DNA of 48,584 nucleotides, from the NCBI GenBank assembly GCA_030529945.1, contig JAUMVX010000017.1, positions 1 through 48,584 of the forward strand, in the 5' to 3' direction. Under the pieces are notes generated by a model that was given only the letters and a program-made list of their open reading frames with translations, was not told where the DNA came from and did not search any database. This document shows, piece by piece, positions 44,601 through 48,584 of the stretch. Both the position numbers and the translations under genes were made by a program. Each line of letters opens with the position of its first letter. Positions within the stretch are counted from its first letter, which is position 1. The stretch comes from Bacteroidia bacterium. GTDB lineage: Bacteria > Bacteroidota > Bacteroidia > Bacteroidales > UBA932.

Positions 44601-44667
44601 TAGTTATTTTTTTAGAATCACTTAGTCCGCACAGGGCACGAAAGATACTCTGGAATCACTACCTTTG
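44601..44667 (+). promoter_or_regulatory. galE promoter region with two GAATCACT elements
   Basis: The dispersed motif TAGTTATTTTTTTAGAATCACTTA spans 44601-44624. Further on, GGAATCAC is directly followed by a perfect -7 box TACCTTTG (44660-44667), the same register as in the radA promoter. The ATG is 41 nt downstream. Confidence 0.55.
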
Positions 44668-44708
44668 AGGCCGCGAAAGATAAAACAGATTCTAAACATA
44701 GCTCGAAT

Positions 44709-45734
44709 ATGAAAAAAACAGTATTGGTTTCCGGCGGCGCCGGATACATCGGCAGCCACGTGACCGTAGAACTCGTGGAGGCCGGCTACGATGTTGTCAT
44801 AGCCGACAATATGTCGAACTGCGATGACACCTGCTTGCGCGGGGTCCGCGAAATTACGGGCAGGGACCTTCCGTTCTACAGGATGGACTTCTGCGACGCG
44901 AAAGCCGTGGAGCAGCTTTTCAGCGACGTGCGCATCGATGCGGTCATCCATTTCGCGGCCTACAAGGCCGTGGGCGAGTCAGTCGCTGAGCCGGTTAAAT
45001 ACTATCTGAATAATCTCACCTCCTTCCTGAACGTTCTGGATGCCGCCCGGGTGCACGGCTGCAACGTGCTCTTCTCCTCTTCCGCCACCGTCTATGGAGA
45101 GCCGGATAAACTGCCCGTGACCGAGGAGTCGCCGCGCCAGAGCGCCACTTCCCCTTACGGGAACACCAAGCAGATGTGCGAGGATTTCCTGCGCGACAGC
45201 GTGAAGGCCTATCCGGAGAAAATCAGGGGCATCGCCCTGCGTTACTTCAACCCCATCGGTGCGCATCCGTCAGCCCTCATAGGAGAACTGCCGCGCGGAG
45301 TCCCGAATAATCTCGTGCCTTTCATCACCCAGACGGCCAGCGGCATACGCGAGTGCCTGTCCATCTTCGGAAACGACTATCCGACTCCGGACGGGACCTG
45401 CCAGAGGGACTACATCGACATCGTCGACCTCGCGAAGGCACACGTCTGCGCAGTCCGCAGGATGCTGGACGGTAAGATGGAGTCCGGCTACGAAATATTC
45501 AATATCGGTACCGGCCGTCCGGTCTCGGTTCTGGAGCTTGTGAACACTTTCGAGCGGGTGAACGGCCTGAAACTGAATTACCGTTTCGCGCCGCGCCGCG
45601 CCGGGGACGTGACGGCCATCTGGGCTGATCCGTCGCTCGCGGAGCGCAAGCTGGGCTGGAAAGCCGGGCGCAGCCTCGACGAGACTCTCAAGTCCGCCTG
45701 GGAGTGGGAGAAGCACATACGCGGGATAAAATAA
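44709..45734 (+). CDS. galE: UDP-glucose 4-epimerase
   Basis: 341 residues. NAD-binding GGAGYIGSH (9-17), active-site Ser near 124 in LFSSSATVYG, and catalytic Tyr150/Lys154 in PYGNTK, all typical of extended SDR epimerases. YFNPIGAHPSALIGE and RDYIDIVDLAKAH are GalE signatures. It interconverts UDP-glucose and UDP-galactose for galactose use and surface polysaccharides. Full length, monocistronic, terminated by the hairpin pair beyond the stop. Confidence 0.96.
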   Translation: MKKTVLVSGGAGYIGSHVTVELVEAGYDVVIADNMSNCDDTCLRGVREITGRDLPFYRMDFCDAKAVEQLFSDVRIDAVIHFAAYKAVGESVAEPVKYYLNNLTSFLNVLDAARVHGCNVLFSSSATVYGEPDKLPVTEESPRQSATSPYGNTKQMCEDFLRDSVKAYPEKIRGIALRYFNPIGAHPSALIGELPRGVPNNLVPFITQTASGIRECLSIFGNDYPTPDGTCQRDYIDIVDLAKAHVCAVRRMLDGKMESGYEIFNIGTGRPVSVLELVNTFERVNGLKLNYRFAPRRAGDVTAIWADPSLAERKLGWKAGRSLDETLKSAWEWEKHIRGIK

Positions 45735-45736
45735 GA

Positions 45737-45773
45737 GTTCGGGGTGAAAAAGCCTGTGTTTTTCACCCCGAAC
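45737..45773. terminator. GGGTGAAAAA-type hairpin, galE terminator
   Basis: GTTCGGGGTGAAAAA pairs perfectly with TTTTTCACCCCGAAC around GCCTGTG, 2 nt after the galE stop. It shares its core with 2418-2454 and 45785-45827. Confidence 0.85.
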
Positions 45774-45784
45774 GTGCTTTCGAG

Positions 45785-45827
45785 GACCTGCAGGGTGAAA
45801 AAGGGCCGCTTTTTCACCCTGCAGGTC
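45785..45827. terminator. GGGTGAAAAA-type hairpin, radical SAM gene terminator
   Basis: GACCTGCAGGGTGAAAAA pairs perfectly (18 bp) with TTTTTCACCCTGCAGGTC around GGGCCGC, 14 nt beyond the stop of the convergent gene. The outer stem differs from the neighbouring hairpin but remains fully paired. Confidence 0.85.
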
Positions 45828-45841
45828 TTCCGTCTCCACCC

Positions 45842-46837
45842 TTAGAGCAGTTGTCCCTGCCAGGCGTCAAGCCGCTCCAGCCGCTCATCGAGAAGCCGGA
45901 GGATTTCGCAGTTGCGTATGAGGCCCCAGCGGCTGCAGTTCACGAAGCGCGGCGGCACTTCCCCTGCGACCCTCTCTATCGCGAGCGAAGGGCGCAGCCT
46001 CTGCAGCACGGACACGATAAAGTCCAGATACTCGTCCAGAGTCCATCTCGTAAAGCGTTCGGGGAAAGAGGCTTCCTCTTTCTCCATAGCCGTTCCCCGG
46101 ATGATCTGCAGCTGATGGAACTTCACGCAGGTGAGCGGCAGAGCGTTTATCAGGGAGCATTCCTCCAGCATCATCCCCGGAGTCTCGCCGGGCAGGCCGA
46201 AAATGAAATGCGCCCCGCATTCTATGCCGCGCTCCGCAGTTATCTCCACCGCCCTGCGTGCGCAGGCGAAGTCGTGTCCCCGGTTTATGTGCCGCAGGGT
46301 AGCGTCACAGCACGACTCCACCCCGTACTCGACCACCACCGCCGGCCGCTCGAAGCTCCCTCTCGGCTCCTCGAACTTTCTTTCGCCGAGGGCCGCTAAC
46401 GCGTCCAATTTCTCCCCGTCCACGCAGTCGGGTCTCGTGCCTACGACTATCCCAACCACATCAGGATGCGAGAGGGCTTCGTCCCAAAGCTCCCGCAGCC
46501 TCGGCAGAGGGGCGTAAGTGTTCGAATATGACTGGAAATAAGCCAGATAGTGTCCGGCGTTGCGATAGCGGACGCGGTGGAACGCGATGCCCTCGTCCAG
46601 CTGGGCCGTTATGGATTTCCCGGGGAGGCTGTACCCGGGATGGAAAGCCGCATTGTCGCAGAAAGTGCAGCCTCCCGTCCCTACGGTCCCGTCCCGGTTC
46701 GGGCAGGTGAAACCGGCGTCGATAACGAGCTTCTGAAGGCGCTCGCCATATTTCTGCCGGAACCAGCCCACATAGCTGCGGTATCTCTTGCCGTCCGGAA
46801 ACTCTGCGCGAGACTTGCCGATGACCTCTGAACTCAC
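45842..46837 (-). CDS. Radical SAM protein, YhcC-like (TIGR01212 type)
   Basis: 331 residues. The iron-sulfur cluster cysteines are C45, C57 and C60 (FTCPNRDGTVGTGGCTFCDN), with the long CX11CX2C spacing typical of the YhcC/ELP3-like group rather than the standard CX3CX2C. Further conserved parts: YFQSYSNTYAPL, GTRPDCVD, VEYGVESCCDATL and INRGHDF. These proteins are of uncertain function, possibly tRNA-linked. The start is a GTG at 46837 overlapping the upstream stop by four bases (GTGA); no early ATG is present, so translation is coupled to the PBP4 gene. Confidence 0.88.
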   Translation of the reverse strand: MSSEVIGKSRAEFPDGKRYRSYVGWFRQKYGERLQKLVIDAGFTCPNRDGTVGTGGCTFCDNAAFHPGYSLPGKSITAQLDEGIAFHRVRYRNAGHYLAYFQSYSNTYAPLPRLRELWDEALSHPDVVGIVVGTRPDCVDGEKLDALAALGERKFEEPRGSFERPAVVVEYGVESCCDATLRHINRGHDFACARRAVEITAERGIECGAHFIFGLPGETPGMMLEECSLINALPLTCVKFHQLQIIRGTAMEKEEASFPERFTRWTLDEYLDFIVSVLQRLRPSLAIERVAGEVPPRFVNCSRWGLIRNCEILRLLDERLERLDAWQGQLL

Positions 46838-48339
46838 TGATTCTCCTCCGCCAGCAGGCTTATTATCTTGTCCATCAGAAAATTGATACGGGAGACTTCC
46901 ACGATGGTGTTGTTCGTTATGATGGAGAACACGATAGTGTCGGTATCGGCTTTCGAAGGGTCTGCGGGCAGGATATAGCCGCTGAAGGCCCGTACTCCAC
47001 CCATACTCCCGCTCTTCATCAGCACGCGGTTCCGGACGCTTTCCGGGGCAGTCCTCATACGGCTCACCATCGTCCCCTTCCCGGGGCCTGGGAGCGTGGA
47101 AAGGAAGTCGTCGCTTCGCACCGCCGCGAGGTAGTCCGTAAAGAACGAGGGAGAGATATAGTTGTTTCTCGAAAGCCCGCTGCCGTCAGCGATTTTCACC
47201 GTTTCGGGCCTCAGTCCCAGAGCCTTCAGCGCCGCACTTTCCGCCACCGCGCAGGAATCGTAGCAGGATGAGCCGGTGCGTTTCAGGCTCAGGGCGCGGA
47301 GCAGGGTCTCCGCATAGAAATTGTCGCTCTCGAAATTGGTCTTCCGCGCGATGTCCTTCAGCGCGGGAGACAGAGACTGCCCGAGAGAGCGGAGCTCATT
47401 GGCCGGGGCGGCCCCGGCCGCAAGAGACTCCTCAGTGAAGTTCCTGAGTCTGCCGCTGCGGTCGATGTCGGCGGGACCTCCGCTGATGCGGATTCCGCCC
47501 GCTTCGAGGTAGCGGAAGAAGTAGTACGCGCAGGTCAGAGCGCCGAAACGGTTGCTGCAGCTCATCCGGTAGGCTCTGCGCCGTGCCGCGAGCCTGCCGC
47601 GGATTTCTCCGACAGGTGCGAGGTCTGTGTCGAAATATATAAGAGTGTTCGCAGACCCCTCGGGTCCGCTCAGGGCCGTCACTCTCAGTTCCATCCACGG
47701 AGTTTCCGGGAACGCTGTGCGCACGCTCAGGCTGTCGCCCGAGGAGGCTCCCGGCACGATTTCGAACTCCTGTATATTCTCGTAGAAGTTCAGGGCTCCG
47801 GGACCCGCGCCGTAGTCGGTTCCGAGGTCTTCGTACTCCCAGCTCGGGTGCTCCGCCTCGCCGTCATAGTATCTGCCGTCTCCGATCACGTGACCCTCGA
47901 TGCGGGCGATTCCCGCGTCGCGGACCAGTTTCTCCCAGGCGCAGAACGTGGTCAGCAGCGGGTAGGCGACAGAGTCGCGCGCTCCTATGGTCGGGTCGCC
48001 GCCGCCCACGATGTAGAGGTCTCCCCGGAGTGTCCCGTCTTCGATGACTCCGCTGTATGCGAGGGTGGTGCTGAAACGAAAGTCGCTACCTAACTCTCTG
48101 AGCGCAAGGCCAGTGCTGAGGAGCTTCACGTTCGAAGCCGGCAGCAGGCGGAGGTCCGGGTTGTACTCGGCGATCACCTTGCCGTCCAGTCTGCGGGCGC
48201 TCACGCCCCAGGCCGCCTGAGCGAGTTCTTCGCTGGTTTTGAGCTGCTCGACATATTGCTGTGCCTTCGTCTGGGCCGCAAGCTGGAAGACGGAGCATAG
48301 AAATAATGTGCAAAATACAATAACTGCTGACTTTTTCAT
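46834..48339 (-). CDS. dacB: D-alanyl-D-alanine carboxypeptidase/endopeptidase (PBP4, S13)
   Basis: 501 residues from the ATG at 48339; an alternative start three residues upstream would sit inside the promoter spacer. Signal peptide to LAAQ (about 23). Penicillin-binding motifs of peptidase family S13: SNVK at about 69-72 (active Ser in LLPASNVKLL), SDN in FESDNFYAE and KSG in LMKSGSMGG. It trims or cleaves peptidoglycan peptides in the periplasm. It heads an operon with the radical SAM gene. Confidence 0.94.
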   Translation of the reverse strand: MKKSAVIVFCTLFLCSVFQLAAQTKAQQYVEQLKTSEELAQAAWGVSARRLDGKVIAEYNPDLRLLPASNVKLLSTGLALRELGSDFRFSTTLAYSGVIEDGTLRGDLYIVGGGDPTIGARDSVAYPLLTTFCAWEKLVRDAGIARIEGHVIGDGRYYDGEAEHPSWEYEDLGTDYGAGPGALNFYENIQEFEIVPGASSGDSLSVRTAFPETPWMELRVTALSGPEGSANTLIYFDTDLAPVGEIRGRLAARRRAYRMSCSNRFGALTCAYYFFRYLEAGGIRISGGPADIDRSGRLRNFTEESLAAGAAPANELRSLGQSLSPALKDIARKTNFESDNFYAETLLRALSLKRTGSSCYDSCAVAESAALKALGLRPETVKIADGSGLSRNNYISPSFFTDYLAAVRSDDFLSTLPGPGKGTMVSRMRTAPESVRNRVLMKSGSMGGVRAFSGYILPADPSKADTDTIVFSIITNNTIVEVSRINFLMDKIISLLAEENQ

Positions 48340-48345
48340 AACGCG

Positions 48346-48353
48346 CAAAAATA
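48346..48353 (-). promoter_or_regulatory. -7 box of the dacB operon, 6 nt from the ATG
   Basis: Minus strand TATTTTTG, a perfect TAnnTTTG, ends 6 nt before the ATG at 48339. A transcript from here would be leaderless or nearly so. Confidence 0.6.
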
Positions 48354-48470
48354 AACATTTTTTCTCTGCTCCGGCGAATCGGTCCGTTTTTGCCTTCGAG
48401 GTGCCGAAGTTTTGTCATATAAGTACCGAAAATGGCAATAATTGTATCATAATCGACTTGAAAATGTATT

Positions 48471-48478
48471 TAGTTTTG
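48471..48478 (+). promoter_or_regulatory. -7 box of the gene at the right edge
   Basis: TAGTTTTG is a perfect TAnnTTTG, 31 nt before the ATG at 48510. The gap 48354-48470 shows nothing else recognisable beyond AT-rich sequence. Confidence 0.45.
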
Positions 48479-48509
48479 TTCTTGCCACATTGGTACTGAT
48501 AACCGAACG

Positions 48510-48584
48510 ATGTTTAAAATCAACCAAATAACGGCTCACCTGCAAACTTCCGTGGAAGGCTACCCAAAGACTTTACATAGCCTG
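48510..48584 (+). CDS. Start of an unidentified gene (truncated by window end)
   Basis: 25 codons open from the ATG at 48510 to the window end (MFKINQITAHLQTS at the start), downstream of a good -7 box. Too short to assign a family. It is divergent from dacB. Confidence 0.4.
   Translation, partial: MFKINQITAHLQTSVEGYPKTLHSL

Overview
The window is a piece of a Bacteroidales chromosome. Evidence: SusC/SusD/SusE-F/SusG proteins, a fused SecDF, an MBOAT/SGNH pair, a PD40-SPOR protein, a DUF5020 channel, and many promoters with the Bacteroidetes -7 box TAnnTTTG. Coding DNA is fairly GC-rich; 1-2400 and 13430-17000 are visibly more AT-rich and look accessory. No rRNA, tRNA, CRISPR array, transposase or integrase was seen. 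The genus cannot be fixed from sequence alone.

Layout. 1-2400: a partial SGNH-like protein and an MBOAT acyltransferase (cell-surface glycan acylation) behind a structured leader RNA. 2528-13390: housekeeping genes (PD40-SPOR protein, secDF, dnaE, a secreted endonuclease/exonuclease/phosphatase-fold protein, a degenerate ThiL-like protein). 13432-18281: an accessory island with two divergent AAA+ ATPase paralogues, each with its own palindrome pair near the promoter, around a two-gene envelope operon with a second leader RNA. 18282-36408: a starch/maltodextrin utilisation locus (LytS/LytTR two-component pair, MFS sugar transporter, susC, susD, a six-module SusE/F-like lipoprotein, susG with a CBM58-like insert, another GH13, a susA-like GH13, and a GH97 susB). 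36482-38685: GH53 galactanase and an esterase-fold protein lacking its serine. 38859-41496: a purine uptake and salvage set (AzgA-like permease, DUF5020 channel, apt). 41639-48339: a small conserved protein, NlpC/P60 hydrolase, radA, galE, a YhcC-like radical SAM protein and a PBP4-type carboxypeptidase. A partial gene starts at the right edge.

How the genes work together. In the Sus-like locus SusD and SusE/F bind starch at the surface, SusG cuts it, SusC imports oligosaccharides, periplasmic GH13 and GH97 enzymes reduce them to glucose, and the MFS protein moves sugar across the inner membrane. The adjacent divergent LytS/LytTR pair is the obvious candidate regulator; no SusR-type regulator is in the window.

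The most unusual signals are non-coding: two similarly built leader RNAs (2103-2306 and 16590-16804, minus strand) in which a long-range stem competes with a terminator-like hairpin; gene-specific palindrome pairs at the two ATPase promoters with matching geometry; a 43-bp direct repeat flanking one ATPase gene; three promoters whose -7 box ends exactly 6 nt before the ATG; and two small dispersed repeat families. All structure calls were made by eye and need computation.
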